The notes: generated by a model from the letters alone, not told the origin. A stretch of 64,000 bases of DNA from Nitrospiraceae bacterium (GCA_019637075.1 JAHBWI010000004.1:248001-312000); one strand, 5' to 3'. Positions 45,560-54,394 are shown, counted from the first letter of the stretch. A program made the numbers and translations.

Positions 45560-46682
45560 GAAGTTTTTGTGGGGTGTCCTGACGGGCCTGCTGTGCGGCA
45601 TGTGTGTCGCCTACGTTTTTGCCGGAGAGTCTCCTGCACGGGCGAAGGGCAGCAAGGCTTCGGCGGCGGCTTCGGCCGAGCGCCATCTCAAGAATGTGCG
45701 GCAACTGACGTTCGGCCGGCAGAACGCAGAGGCCTATTTTTCCTTTGCAGGCAACAAACTGATCTTTCAGTCCACGAACAACTGGATGAAAGACACCTAC
45801 GCCGCCGCGCTGAAGCCTGCGGATGAACCGTTGGGCTGCTACCAGATGTACATTATGGATCTGGACAGCGATAAGATCCGGTTGGTCAGCACTGGGGTCG
45901 GAGCCACGACCTGCGGTTACTTTTTCCCGGGGGATCGCCGGGTGCTGTATTCGTCCACGCATTTGAGAGGGCCGAATTGTCCGCCGAAGCCGAAACGCGA
46001 CGGGGCCTATCGCTGGGCGCTCGATGACTACGATCTCTTTTCCGTCCGCATCGATGGGCTGGATCCCATGCGGTTGACGAACACGCCCGGATACGATGCC
46101 GAGGCCACGGTGTCGCCGGACGGCAAGACCATCGTCTGGACCTCCGTGCGAGACGGGGACCTGGATATCTATGCGATGGATTTGGACGGGAGGCATCCGC
46201 GTCGGCTGACTCAGGAAGTCGGCTACGACGGCGGGGCCTTCTTCTCACCGGACAGCAAGCGCATCGTCTATCGGGCGCAGCACCCGGAAAACCAGCAGGA
46301 GTTGGAACAGTATCAATCCCTGCTGGCGCAAAATCTGGTAGAGCCGGGTCGGCTCGAGTTGTTCATCATGAACGCAGACGGATCCGGTAAGCAGCAGGTC
46401 ACCCGCAACGGGGCGTCGAATTTCTCTCCATTTTTTCATCCGGACGGCACGCGGGTCATCTTCTCGTCCAACGTGGAGACGCGCGGCGGCAGCGGACGGC
46501 CTGAGTTCCACCTCTACCTCGTCAACGAGGACGGGACGGGGCAGGAGCGTCTTACGACCGAGGGGCATTTCAACAGCTTCCCCATGTTTTCCCCCGACGG
46601 GAAGAAACTGGTCTGGGTTTCCGATCGCCACGCGAAGGAGCCGGGAGAGTTCAACGTGTTCCTGGCGGACTGGGTGCCTTGA
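45546..46682 (+). CDS. Exported TolB-like beta-propeller protein
   Basis: A 378-residue protein from TTG 45546, which is preceded by AGAGGTG and overlaps the peptidase gene by 14 bases. It has a signal peptide or N-terminal anchor (FLWGVLTGLLCGMCVAYVFAG). Five or six PD40/TolB-type propeller repeats follow, each with a xSPDGxxIxxxS pattern, for example VSPDGKTIVWTS, FSPDSKRIVYRA, FHPDGTRVIFSS and FSPDGKKLVWVS. It is probably periplasmic and may hold or present partners of the coupled peptidase. No pal or tolQRA genes are adjacent, so it is not the canonical tolB. Confidence 0.87.
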   Translation: MKRTKKFLWGVLTGLLCGMCVAYVFAGESPARAKGSKASAAASAERHLKNVRQLTFGRQNAEAYFSFAGNKLIFQSTNNWMKDTYAAALKPADEPLGCYQMYIMDLDSDKIRLVSTGVGATTCGYFFPGDRRVLYSSTHLRGPNCPPKPKRDGAYRWALDDYDLFSVRIDGLDPMRLTNTPGYDAEATVSPDGKTIVWTSVRDGDLDIYAMDLDGRHPRRLTQEVGYDGGAFFSPDSKRIVYRAQHPENQQELEQYQSLLAQNLVEPGRLELFIMNADGSGKQQVTRNGASNFSPFFHPDGTRVIFSSNVETRGGSGRPEFHLYLVNEDGTGQERLTTEGHFNSFPMFSPDGKKLVWVSDRHAKEPGEFNVFLADWVP

Positions 46683-46748
46683 CGATGAAGTCCCGTTCGG
46701 TTTAGACAGGCGAGCTTCCGTGTCCTCCGTCCAATCGGATTCGGCATA

Positions 46749-47846
46749 ATGGCCTTTCCACTATTCGCCTGCGGGGACTCGGATCCTTCGGCTCCAGACG
46801 GCAGGGAACCTCGCCCGGTTCCCATGCCTGTCTTGTCGGCCATTGCGTTCTCGGCGCTTGCGGCCTTCGGTTCTTTTCTCGTTCTTCTCCAGATCGATAT
46901 TCCCCTCCTGCGGTTTCTACGGGCCCTGAACCTCTCGTCCGTGCAGCGGCTTGGCGATTGGGGCGAAAAACTTGGGAACGGGGGGACGCTGGTCGGGATC
47001 AGTCTGGCGATATTTGCGCTCGGCTGGTTTTTGAAGCGTGAGCGGTGGCAGCGAGTCGCCCTGGACAGTTTACTGGCCCATGGCGCGGTGGCTCTGGTCG
47101 TCAACGGGTTGAAGCATCTCATCGGCAGGCCCAGACCGCGGCTGACGCACGGTGATGATTGGCAGTGGTGGCCCTCCTGGGAATCGGGCATGGACTCGCT
47201 TCCGTCGGGGCATACGTCTGCAACCGTGGCGGTGGTGACGGTGTTAGTCCGGGGCCTTCCTCGTGCACGGTGGTTGCCCTTTGTGATTGCCGCTTGGGTG
47301 GCGGCAAGCCGTATCTGGCGCGGGTCGCATTTCCCGAGCGATGTGGCCGCCGGGATGGTTGTGGGCTATATGACCGGTACGGTCTTCAATGCGCCGCTGA
47401 AGTGGTGGTATCGGTCCGCAGCTCTGGGGCTGGTTCGCATTGCGCCGGTGGCCGTTGCCGTGGCGGGGTTGTTCTGGATCGTGTCTCACCGGGTGATCGA
47501 TCCCGGCACCGACATGTTGCTGGTTGGATCGGGGCTTTTGCTTGTGGTGGCCGGCGCGAGCATCGGTATGCTCGGGCGGCGCAACGAGGGCTCGCACAGG
47601 AGCGGACTGGCCGCGCGTGTTCCCCTGGTCTGCCTCGGGTTGGGCCTCGGTGTGGCGACTGGGGCGCCGGTGATCATGGTCCTGTCGCTGCTGGTGTGCC
47701 TGGCGTGGCTGTTGGAAGGAAATCAACCGACCGAAGAAACGGTCCAAGCAGTGGCCGCTTGGCCGCAACCGGCTCTGTATGCGATGGGGGGGACCGCTGC
47801 GTTGCTGGTGATTTACCTGGTGAAGGGGCTTATCCCACTTCGCTGA
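46749..47846 (+). CDS. PAP2-superfamily membrane phosphatase
   Basis: A 365-residue inner-membrane protein with lipid-phosphatase motifs: KHLIGRPRPRL (motif 1), LPSGHTS (motif 2) and SRIWRGSHFPSDVAAG (motif 3, catalytic histidine and aspartate). It has about nine hydrophobic segments; the last three or four are extra relative to the short PAP2 proteins. Substrate is probably a lipid or polyprenyl phosphate/pyrophosphate. The first ATG (46749) is used, although ATG 46824 is also possible. It converges with the ArnT-like gene. Confidence 0.9.
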   Translation: MAFPLFACGDSDPSAPDGREPRPVPMPVLSAIAFSALAAFGSFLVLLQIDIPLLRFLRALNLSSVQRLGDWGEKLGNGGTLVGISLAIFALGWFLKRERWQRVALDSLLAHGAVALVVNGLKHLIGRPRPRLTHGDDWQWWPSWESGMDSLPSGHTSATVAVVTVLVRGLPRARWLPFVIAAWVAASRIWRGSHFPSDVAAGMVVGYMTGTVFNAPLKWWYRSAALGLVRIAPVAVAVAGLFWIVSHRVIDPGTDMLLVGSGLLLVVAGASIGMLGRRNEGSHRSGLAARVPLVCLGLGLGVATGAPVIMVLSLLVCLAWLLEGNQPTEETVQAVAAWPQPALYAMGGTAALLVIYLVKGLIPLR

Positions 47847-47858
47847 TCTTGGATCGGA

Positions 47859-47875
47859 AGGTCACCGCCTGACCT
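47859..47875. terminator. Small hairpin between convergent genes
   Basis: AGGTCA/TGACCT with a 5-base loop lies in the 34-base gap between the PAP2 gene and the ArnT-like gene. There is no T run, so a terminator role is only a possibility. Confidence 0.25.
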
Positions 47876-47880
47876 GCGGC

Positions 47881-49680
47881 TCAGTGGCCCGGGATGCGGA
47901 TCCGAGGTTTCTCTTCCTGCTCCGGCACGTTGACCATCTCGCGATTAGCCAGCAACACGTACCCGAATCGTTCGAGGACGATCGGGTAGTCCATCGTCTC
48001 GAACGGCAACCGCCCGCGCAGGGCCGCCGGCAGGAGGAGCATTGTCTTACCCGGTTGAGCCAGGTAGGGCTTGATGTTGGCTTCCTCGTTCACCGGAATC
48101 ATGATGGCCTTTCGTTTGGCGTAGAAGACCAGCGACGGTCGCGGCTGCCCGTATACGATGAGCCGATCGTTGGGACCAAGGTTCAACCCCGCCACTTCCG
48201 CCAGTTGCTGCGGCGGTTCGACGAAAAAGTAGCTCAGCATGGGCAGCGTCAATTGGGTCACCACCAAGACGACCAGCGCCAGCGATCCTCCGGCGGCCCA
48301 GAATGCGGCCGGCCGTCTCGTCTCGCTCAGTCCGAAATAGGCCACCAAGGCCATTCCCACCAAGAAGATGCTGGCGACTGCGTAAGGGCCTGGGCCAAGC
48401 GGCACATGCCCGGCGGCTGGAAACTCGTTCGTCATCTTCACGGCAAACTTGGCATAGAGCGGAGGTAGTGAGGCCATGGCAATGGCCAAGATTCCCCCGA
48501 CGATCGTCACGGTATGGATGGCCGCGCGGGTACCTCGCGTGTTCGGGTCGGTGACGCACCGATTCCAATAGCTCGCTGTCAGCAGGGCGGCTGCTGGAAA
48601 GAGTGGCGCGATATAGTGTGGCAGCCGCGTCGAAGAGAGACTAAAGAAGATCAGCCCGCCCACCACCCAGACCGCGGCAAACCATTCGAGCGCGTGGAAT
48701 GGCGTTGAGGCCGCAGCTTCCGAAGCAGGTGTGCCTGAGAAAAGACCGGCCCGCTTTGCTGCCCGCCATTCTTGAAAAGACCGGTACCAGGCATAGGGCA
48801 GCCAGCCGCTCCAGGGGAAAAACCCCACGAGGAAAATAGGGAGATAAAACAACGGCGTGCCCCCATGGCCTTCCATGGCTCCGAGAAACCGTCCGATGGT
48901 GTCACCTTGGGCGGAGGCAGCGTATCGCTCGCCATGAATGGTCCACATCATGATGTACCAGGGGAGGGCGAGGGCGACGAAGATCGCAAGTCCCACCACC
49001 GGAGATCCTTCTCGCCAGTAGAGCGCCCAGGAACGTGTGAACCAGAGGTACAGGGCGACGGCGAGCATTGGAATGAGGAACCCGACCGGTCCCTTGGTCA
49101 AGGTGGCCAGCGCCATGCCGAGGTAGAACAGCCAGATGCACCAGCGTTCCCGCCCTTTCCCGTACAGTCCGAGCCAGAAGCCGTACAGCGCCAATGTCGT
49201 GAAGAAGTTCAGGACACTGTCGGTCAAGGCCATGCGCCCGAGACCGATGATCTCGAGATTGAGCAACAACATACCGGCGCCGAAGAGCCCGACGACCGGT
49301 CCTCGACAGCGGGTCAAAAATAGATACTGGAGCAGAATTACGCCCACGCCAAAGACGGCGGACGGCAAGCGTGCCGAAAACTCCGATACGCCGAACAGGT
49401 GATAGGACAGGCTCATCAGCCAGTACACGAACACGGGTTTCGCGAAGCGCGGCTCATAGTTGAAGGTCGGGCTGACGTAGTTGCCGGTCTCGTACATCTC
49501 CCGGCCGGCTTCTGCATTGCGCCCCTCATCCCGGTCGGTCAGGCCGGTCGAGCCGAGGCCGACGAAAAACAGCACGGCCGACAACGCCAGCAACAGCACC
49601 AACACGATCGGTTGGATCGACCGATCCTCTTCGACGCTCGGCGCCTGAGGTGGGGGATGACCGTTGGTATCGGGGATCAT
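47881..49680 (-). CDS. ArnT-like membrane glycosyltransferase (GT39/GT83)
   Basis: A 599-residue polytopic membrane protein with the N-terminal acidic motif GLTDRDEGRNAEAGREM (aspartate/glutamate catalytic pair in the first periplasmic loop). Many hydrophobic spans follow over the first 420 residues, then a soluble C-terminal region. This is the layout of ArnT and related enzymes, which move sugars from polyprenyl phosphate to lipid A or other acceptors. Its ATG overlaps the LAB_N stop by one base (TAATG), and the GT2 gene lies upstream, so the three form a module. Confidence 0.9.
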   Translation of the reverse strand: MIPDTNGHPPPQAPSVEEDRSIQPIVLVLLLALSAVLFFVGLGSTGLTDRDEGRNAEAGREMYETGNYVSPTFNYEPRFAKPVFVYWLMSLSYHLFGVSEFSARLPSAVFGVGVILLQYLFLTRCRGPVVGLFGAGMLLLNLEIIGLGRMALTDSVLNFFTTLALYGFWLGLYGKGRERWCIWLFYLGMALATLTKGPVGFLIPMLAVALYLWFTRSWALYWREGSPVVGLAIFVALALPWYIMMWTIHGERYAASAQGDTIGRFLGAMEGHGGTPLFYLPIFLVGFFPWSGWLPYAWYRSFQEWRAAKRAGLFSGTPASEAAASTPFHALEWFAAVWVVGGLIFFSLSSTRLPHYIAPLFPAAALLTASYWNRCVTDPNTRGTRAAIHTVTIVGGILAIAMASLPPLYAKFAVKMTNEFPAAGHVPLGPGPYAVASIFLVGMALVAYFGLSETRRPAAFWAAGGSLALVVLVVTQLTLPMLSYFFVEPPQQLAEVAGLNLGPNDRLIVYGQPRPSLVFYAKRKAIMIPVNEEANIKPYLAQPGKTMLLLPAALRGRLPFETMDYPIVLERFGYVLLANREMVNVPEQEEKPRIRIPGH

Positions 49681-49985
49681 TAGGACTTCATGCCGGGGGG
49701 CGATGTCGACTCGACCGCTGCAGAGGGCCGATGAATCAACATGAGGTTGCGAAGGTACACGACGCTGCCGATACTTTGCCCGGCGATAAATACCGGGTCA
49801 TGACGGTAGATGGCATAGGCCAACGTGATCAATCCTCCGATCAGACTCATATACCAGAAGGCCACGGGGACCTTGCTGGCGGCGCTCCGTTCAGAGGCCA
49901 GCCACTGGATAATCCAACGGCCGAAAAAGAGCCCCTGGCCGAGGAAGCCGATCGCGAGCCACATGGTTTCGTTCGTGATGTTCAT
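49680..49985 (-). CDS. LAB_N-domain lipid A biosynthesis-type membrane protein
   Basis: A 101-residue protein with three hydrophobic helices and aromatic motifs: WLAIGFLGQGLFFGRWIIQWLASE, VPVAFWYMSLIGGLITLAYAIYRHDPVFIAGQSIG and RNLMLIH. These match the lipid-A biosynthesis N-terminal (LAB_N, DUF 'lipid A 4-amino-arabinose/undecaprenyl flippase-like') family. Its partners here are an ArnT-like and an ArnC-like gene. A flippase-like or sugar-lipid handling role is inferred. Confidence 0.9.
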   Translation of the reverse strand: MNITNETMWLAIGFLGQGLFFGRWIIQWLASERSAASKVPVAFWYMSLIGGLITLAYAIYRHDPVFIAGQSIGSVVYLRNLMLIHRPSAAVESTSPPGMKS

Positions 49986-50006
49986 GGAAGGGTTGTGCGT
50001 CTCCGT

Positions 50007-50741
50007 TTACTGGCTGCGAAGACGATATTTCAACACCCGATGTTGCATCCAACGGACCGCGACCAGATCGTAGAGTCCTTTGAAGAGCCGATTCCCGACG
50101 CCGTACTTCGATACGCCGTGGGCCCTGGCATAGTGCCGCACCGGGACTTCGGTGACCGTGAAGCCGTGCATCAGGGCCAGGGCCGGAAAAAAACGGTGCA
50201 TCCCCTCGAACAGTTGCATCTTTTCGACTACCGGCCGACGGAAGATCTTGAGGGAGCAGCCGGTATCGTGCACCCGGTCCCCGGTCACGGCGCTGCGAAC
50301 CGTATTGGCAATCCGAGAAGAAATTTTGCGGGTCAGGTTATCGTGCCGGTCTTTGCGCCAGCCGCAGACCAAATCATGGGTACGGGTATGGGGCAACAGG
50401 GTTGCGATGTCCGCGGGATCGTTCTGCAGGTCGCCGTCGATCGTAATCACCAGCTCGCCGCTGGACCGTTTGAATCCCGCGTCGAAGGCCGAGGACTGTC
50501 CGTAGTTGCGGTCGAAATGGAAGACCGTCACCGCGCGATGCTGGGAAGCTAACCGGTCCAGCACCTCCGAACTTCCGTCGGTGCTGCCGTCGTCGATATA
50601 GACCAATTCATACGAGGCCGAGCGAGATTCCTCTCGGGCTTCGAGGACGTTCACCAGCTGTTCGGTGAGGGGGACCAGGTTCTCCCGTTCATCCTTGATG
50701 GGGATGACCACGGAGGCCCATGGGCGGGTCGCCACAGTCAT
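50007..50741 (-). CDS. Family 2 glycosyltransferase, polyprenyl-phosphate type
   Basis: A 244-residue cytoplasmic GT2 enzyme of the DPM1/ArnC-like kind without C-terminal membrane spans. The nucleotide-sugar site is visible in VIPIKDERENLVPL, YIDDGSTDGSSEVLD and the DxD-like ITIDGDLQNDPADI. The acceptor part has FRRPVVEKMQLFEGMHRFFPAL and VRHYARAHGVSKYG. It likely loads a sugar onto undecaprenyl phosphate for the ArnT-like enzyme downstream. The gap to LAB_N is 21 bases. Confidence 0.93.
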   Translation of the reverse strand: MTVATRPWASVVIPIKDERENLVPLTEQLVNVLEAREESRSASYELVYIDDGSTDGSSEVLDRLASQHRAVTVFHFDRNYGQSSAFDAGFKRSSGELVITIDGDLQNDPADIATLLPHTRTHDLVCGWRKDRHDNLTRKISSRIANTVRSAVTGDRVHDTGCSLKIFRRPVVEKMQLFEGMHRFFPALALMHGFTVTEVPVRHYARAHGVSKYGVGNRLFKGLYDLVAVRWMQHRVLKYRLRSQ

Positions 50742-50962
50742 GGAGCGGAGCAGTGTCCTTCACGCGGGGGTTGATTGCATCGCACGCCAGCATTCTACAG
50801 AAGGGGGGAACAACGGGTCAAACGCTGTTTCCCCGACGGGGCCTCGGCTGAAGTCGGTCGATGGCCACGACACGGTCGATCTGCACGGGGATCTGCGGGT
50901 CGTTCGAAAAGCAAGGCTCGATGGGACGGGCTGGATCTTGTTCCGTCGGAATGGCGTGGACG

Positions 50963-51529
50963 CTAAGGAGCGGGCGCAGATGGTTTCACCGAGGCGACCG
51001 AAAAGCGCATCGTTCCCATGAGAGTCGTATCGTTCATCTGCTCGCCGGCGTAGATTTCGACTTTGTATCGGCCGGGGCTCCAGCCGTTCTTGGGGGGAAA
51101 GAGTTTGAGGTATCCGGACTCATCCTCCAGCGCGATGTACATCGCATCTTCGGCGACGACCGTGCCGGGCAGGAGGCCCACGACCTGTTCGGGGTAGCAC
51201 CGGCCGAAGATCTGAAAGGATTGATAGTGTTGGTGCAGTTCGAACACGATGAAGACCGGCTTGGCGCCGGCGGGGAACTGTTCGGTCGGCCGCACCGGGA
51301 CAATCTCATGAGTCCGGCGAATCCCCAACTCCTCATCGAACCCTTCGGCAACCACGATTTTTCGGAACATGCCTTGCGGCGGGGCATCAAAACTATAGGG
51401 CTTCGTATTCTCCGTGCGGTTCTGGAATTCAGGAATCGGTACATTGTGGGTCAAGGGCAACTCGTCGGCCTCGGCGGATGGAGCCGCCACGAGGAGGATG
51501 CCGGCGATGAGTCCCAGCGAGAGTCTCAT
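50963..51529 (-). CDS. Exported protein of unknown function
   Basis: A 188-residue protein with a signal peptide (MRLSLGLIAGILLVAAPSAEA). I do not recognise a family. The mature part is beta-rich: GYLKLFPPKNGWSPGRYKVEIYAGEQMNDTTLMGTMRFSV near the end looks like a small sandwich domain, and one cysteine lies in FGRCYPEQ. It is divergent from the MidA-like gene. The longer open frame upstream to 51715 lacks a sensible start and covers the promoter region. The start codon lies at the predicted transcription start, so the message may be leaderless. Confidence 0.82.
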   Translation of the reverse strand: MRLSLGLIAGILLVAAPSAEADELPLTHNVPIPEFQNRTENTKPYSFDAPPQGMFRKIVVAEGFDEELGIRRTHEIVPVRPTEQFPAGAKPVFIVFELHQHYQSFQIFGRCYPEQVVGLLPGTVVAEDAMYIALEDESGYLKLFPPKNGWSPGRYKVEIYAGEQMNDTTLMGTMRFSVASVKPSAPAP

Positions 51530-51535
51530 TCTGCT

Positions 51536-51565
51536 TAGGTACACTCCACCCCAGAGCGCTGTCAA
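51536..51565 (-). promoter_or_regulatory. Possible promoter for the exported unknown (leaderless)
   Basis: On the minus strand TTGACA (51565-51560) is an exact -35, followed by 18 bases and TACCTA (51541-51536). The expected start of transcription, about 51529, coincides with the ATG. Confidence 0.4.
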
Positions 51566-51595
51566 GGAAGCGCCGAGCGCCTGGCCTGAACTCGG

Positions 51596-51625
51596 TTGCG
51601 GGTCAAATTTGCTTCCTGCTAGAAT
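51596..51625 (+). promoter_or_regulatory. Promoter with extended -10 for the MidA-like gene
   Basis: TTGCGG (51596-51601), an 18-base spacer, and TAGAAT (51620-51625) preceded by TGC, giving the extended -10 form TGNTAGAAT. Predicted leader is about 64 bases. Confidence 0.55.
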
Positions 51626-51695
51626 TTCCCTCTTTCGCCGCGTCCACGCGCTGTGGCGTGGCGTCGAGCTCGTATCACGTGTGACAGGGGGAATC

Positions 51696-53171
51696 ATGGA
51701 ACAACAGGTCGCCAATCAGCTCCAGGAACTCGACGCCCTTCCTCAGCCGCTGGGGGACTACAAGCCTGTCGACCAATGGCAGGCCCATATCAACGCGCTG
51801 TTCTACGGTCTGCGTGGAAATCAGCAGCGGAGTTTCTACCAGACGTTCGCGACGGCGGATTATCGCCTTGCCCACGCCTTGGCCGCCGACTATTACGACA
51901 AGGTCATTGCCCGCGAAAAAAACCTGAACGCGACGAAAGCCGAGGGGAAGGCGGAGGTTCAGCCCCAACCTGATATGCGGCCCTCTCTGACGGTGATGGA
52001 GTGGAGTCCCGGCAACGGGGCCATGGCCGCCTCTTTCCTGAGTCACCTCAAGCAGCTCGACGAGGGCGGGACGGTTTATCCCCGCGTACGGTACGTCATG
52101 GTCGATGCCTGGCAAGAGGCCTTGGATTGCGCCAGGACCCATCCGGACCTTGCAGAGCATCTCGGCCACATCGAAGTCGTGTGTGCGGACGTGCAGCACC
52201 TCGACATGATTGGGGACGGCACGGTCGATCGCATCATCTGCAACGAACTCTGGAACGAGCTTCCCACGAAACTGCTGGCGAAGAAGGGCGCGGAGTATGA
52301 AGAAGAATATCTTCGCCCAAATCTTAGTGAGCGGAAGGCCGCGTCTATACAGGACTGGTCGGGTTTCATTAAGGCATTCGACAGCGGGGATATCGAAGGT
52401 TTGAAGCGGTATCCAGCCTTCTTGGATGATCTGGTGTGGGAGCGCGAATACCGGAAGGTGGAATGGAAGGACGTACCCTTCCGGAAGACCATTACCGATT
52501 TCCTCAAGCGCATCGATGACGAGGTCTTGGTCCCCGTGAACGTCGGCGCCTGCAAATCCATCAAAGAGGCCAAACGCATTCTGGCACCGGGGGCGGTTGG
52601 CTTCAGCAGCTTTGACGCAGGCACGGCCGATATGGATGTGCTCAACGATCCGGAGAAGCCTTGCTACGGGCAATTCGGGGGGCTGTACAGTTTCATGGTC
52701 AACCTGGCTTTGCTTGAGGCGATTGCGAAGCACCTCGGTATTGCGGCAGTGAGCGTCGAAACCCAACGGGAGTTCATCGGGAACCGACTGGGGACAAACG
52801 TCATGACCCTCATGGATTTGCTCGCCTGTCATTCTCTGGCGGGCTCGAAAGCCGCATCCTGGGAATTGGATCGATTGACGATCCGAACAATTCGAGCCCT
52901 GAACGAAACCTACGAAAGTCCCTACCAGCGGAAGCTGGAGTTCCCGTTGCGCCAAGATATGCCGCAGGAGGAACGGGATGCCATGCAGGGGACGCTCTTG
53001 TCGCTGAAGCCCAATGGGGTTCCCGACACCATCGCCTACCTGACTGAAGACGAGTTGGCTCAAGCCGAACCGGCGTTGGAAGCGTTGGGATATGAGCGGG
53101 AGGCGATCATGATGTCGCTTGGGGCGCCTCCGAGTCCGGTTGAGTACCATCACTTTCGGTTTCGGGCCTAG
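51696..53171 (+). CDS. SAM-dependent methyltransferase, MidA-like
   Basis: A 491-residue protein, started at ATG 51696 after CAGGGGGAATC. Residues about 95-220 form a class I SAM-binding core: EWSPGNGAMAASFLSHL (motif I), YVMVDAWQEALDCA (motif II) and DRIICNELWNELPTKLL (motif IV), the last like the SNELLDALP segment of MidA (DUF185) proteins, which methylate complex I subunits in eukaryotes. The N- and C-terminal thirds are not recognised. Substrate unknown. Confidence 0.75.
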   Translation: MEQQVANQLQELDALPQPLGDYKPVDQWQAHINALFYGLRGNQQRSFYQTFATADYRLAHALAADYYDKVIAREKNLNATKAEGKAEVQPQPDMRPSLTVMEWSPGNGAMAASFLSHLKQLDEGGTVYPRVRYVMVDAWQEALDCARTHPDLAEHLGHIEVVCADVQHLDMIGDGTVDRIICNELWNELPTKLLAKKGAEYEEEYLRPNLSERKAASIQDWSGFIKAFDSGDIEGLKRYPAFLDDLVWEREYRKVEWKDVPFRKTITDFLKRIDDEVLVPVNVGACKSIKEAKRILAPGAVGFSSFDAGTADMDVLNDPEKPCYGQFGGLYSFMVNLALLEAIAKHLGIAAVSVETQREFIGNRLGTNVMTLMDLLACHSLAGSKAASWELDRLTIRTIRALNETYESPYQRKLEFPLRQDMPQEERDAMQGTLLSLKPNGVPDTIAYLTEDELAQAEPALEALGYEREAIMMSLGAPPSPVEYHHFRFRA

Positions 53172-53443
53172 CGGGTGCTATATAGGAGTTGAAGTTCACA
53201 AGCTCAAGCCTTGAAGTTTCCTAGAGAAAGAGCTTGACTAATGGTTTCAATTTCTATAGCCTCTCCCGCAATTTCCGTAACGGGACCACTCCTTTGGTTG
53301 TGCAGGAACGAAGGGGAAATCATACGGTCCCCCGGCGTCACATACTCTGTCCCCTCCACGTGACGTGTACGGTGTTCTGTTTGTCTGGGCGTGATCACGC
53401 AGTGAGAATAACGACACAGTTGTAACAAGGAGCATACAGCACC

Positions 53444-53719
53444 ATGTTTGGTTCGTTTGGGTGGATGGAACTGCTGCTGATTCTCATCATTGTCTTGATC
53501 ATCTTCGGCGCCGGTAAAATTCCGCAACTGGGCGAGGGATTAGGCAAGGCAATCAAGGGGTTCAAGAAATCGGTCCATGAACCGGATGCCATCGATGTCA
53601 CGGCGGCGGGGCCCGAATCCCAGCCGGCACAACCGGCGGCACAGATCCAGCAAACACCACAGACGGTGGCCCCTCCGCCTCAACAGGCCGGAGCCGCTCC
53701 GCCGCCACGAACCTCGTAG
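53444..53719 (+). CDS. tatA: Twin-arginine translocase subunit TatA
   Basis: A 91-residue TatA/E-type protein. The short hydrophobic helix MELLLILIIVLIIFGAGKIPQL (with FGAGKIP hinge) is followed by the amphipathic helix GEGLGKAIKGFKKSV. The rest is a Q-, P- and A-rich tail. It forms the pore-like part of the pathway that exports folded proteins. It starts after CAAGGAGCATACAGCACC. The 272-base gap upstream holds no other gene that I can support. Confidence 0.94.
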   Translation: MFGSFGWMELLLILIIVLIIFGAGKIPQLGEGLGKAIKGFKKSVHEPDAIDVTAAGPESQPAQPAAQIQQTPQTVAPPPQQAGAAPPPRTS

Positions 53720-53835
53720 GGATAACCAGAGAGGCGCGATGAGTTTTGCGTCACGCGTGATGGGAATCCAGGGGTTCTCGCAGGGTCAGCCATCATGCTT
53801 CACGCCTCACGCTTCACGTTGTACGGGTGAAGTCG

Positions 53836-54135
53836 ATGTTTGGTCTAGGCGCCGGCGAAGTTCTCATTATCCTTGTCATCGCGTTTCTTCTGTTCGGGCC
53901 GAAACAGTTGCCTGAAATCGGGCGGCAGGTTGGGAAGGCCGTCAAGGGTTTTAAGGAAACGGCGGAGGATCTGAAGAAGACGGTTGAGCCCGAGCTCAAC
54001 ATGATCCAGTCCGAAATGAAGATGGTGGAGCAGGACTTCGAAGCCTCCATGAAGGAGGCTGAGGAAGAAATCAATAACGCCACGTCGGGCGTAGAGAAGG
54101 GAGCCGAAGAGTCTAGTCTGCCCAAGCAGGCCTAA
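53836..54135 (+). CDS. tatB: TatA/TatB-family translocase subunit
   Basis: A 99-residue Tat protein. The helix EVLIILVIAFLLFGPKQLPEI has the FGP hinge of the TatA/B family, followed by the amphipathic GRQVGKAVKGFKETAEDLKKTV and a longer acidic coiled tail, more like TatB. Start is ATG 53836 (MFGLGAGEV); GTG 53827 is in frame. The 116-base gap after tatA has the tandem-like GCTTCACGCCTCACGCTTCACG. No tatC is adjacent. Confidence 0.88.
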   Translation: MFGLGAGEVLIILVIAFLLFGPKQLPEIGRQVGKAVKGFKETAEDLKKTVEPELNMIQSEMKMVEQDFEASMKEAEEEINNATSGVEKGAEESSLPKQA

Positions 54136-54159
54136 TTATCCTATCTTTTCCCTCTACGT

Positions 54160-54189
54160 CTGTTGAAGGGAGGTGACCACAGTCAACAG
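54160..54189 (+). other. Hairpin in the porin leader region
   Basis: CTGTTGA (54160-54166) pairs with TCAACAG (54183-54189) around a 16-base loop holding GGGAGGTGACC. It lies in the 259-base gap before the porin gene. It may be a weak terminator for tatB or a leader structure. Confidence 0.3.
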
Positions 54190-54394
54190 CGCACAGAGAA
54201 CATGCTCGATTCGGTGACGTCGTCTGCGGAGACAGGCGGCGCAGCAGGCTGGATGGTGGGCACCAGGAGTTCCAGCCGATGCCGAACGACACACCACATT
54301 TGTGCTTCATCGTCAGTAGCGGTTGGATGAACGAACGGCGGCTGGAGTGAGTGGGTACACGGAAAGCCGCCATCCAATTCACAGGAGGAACGCT

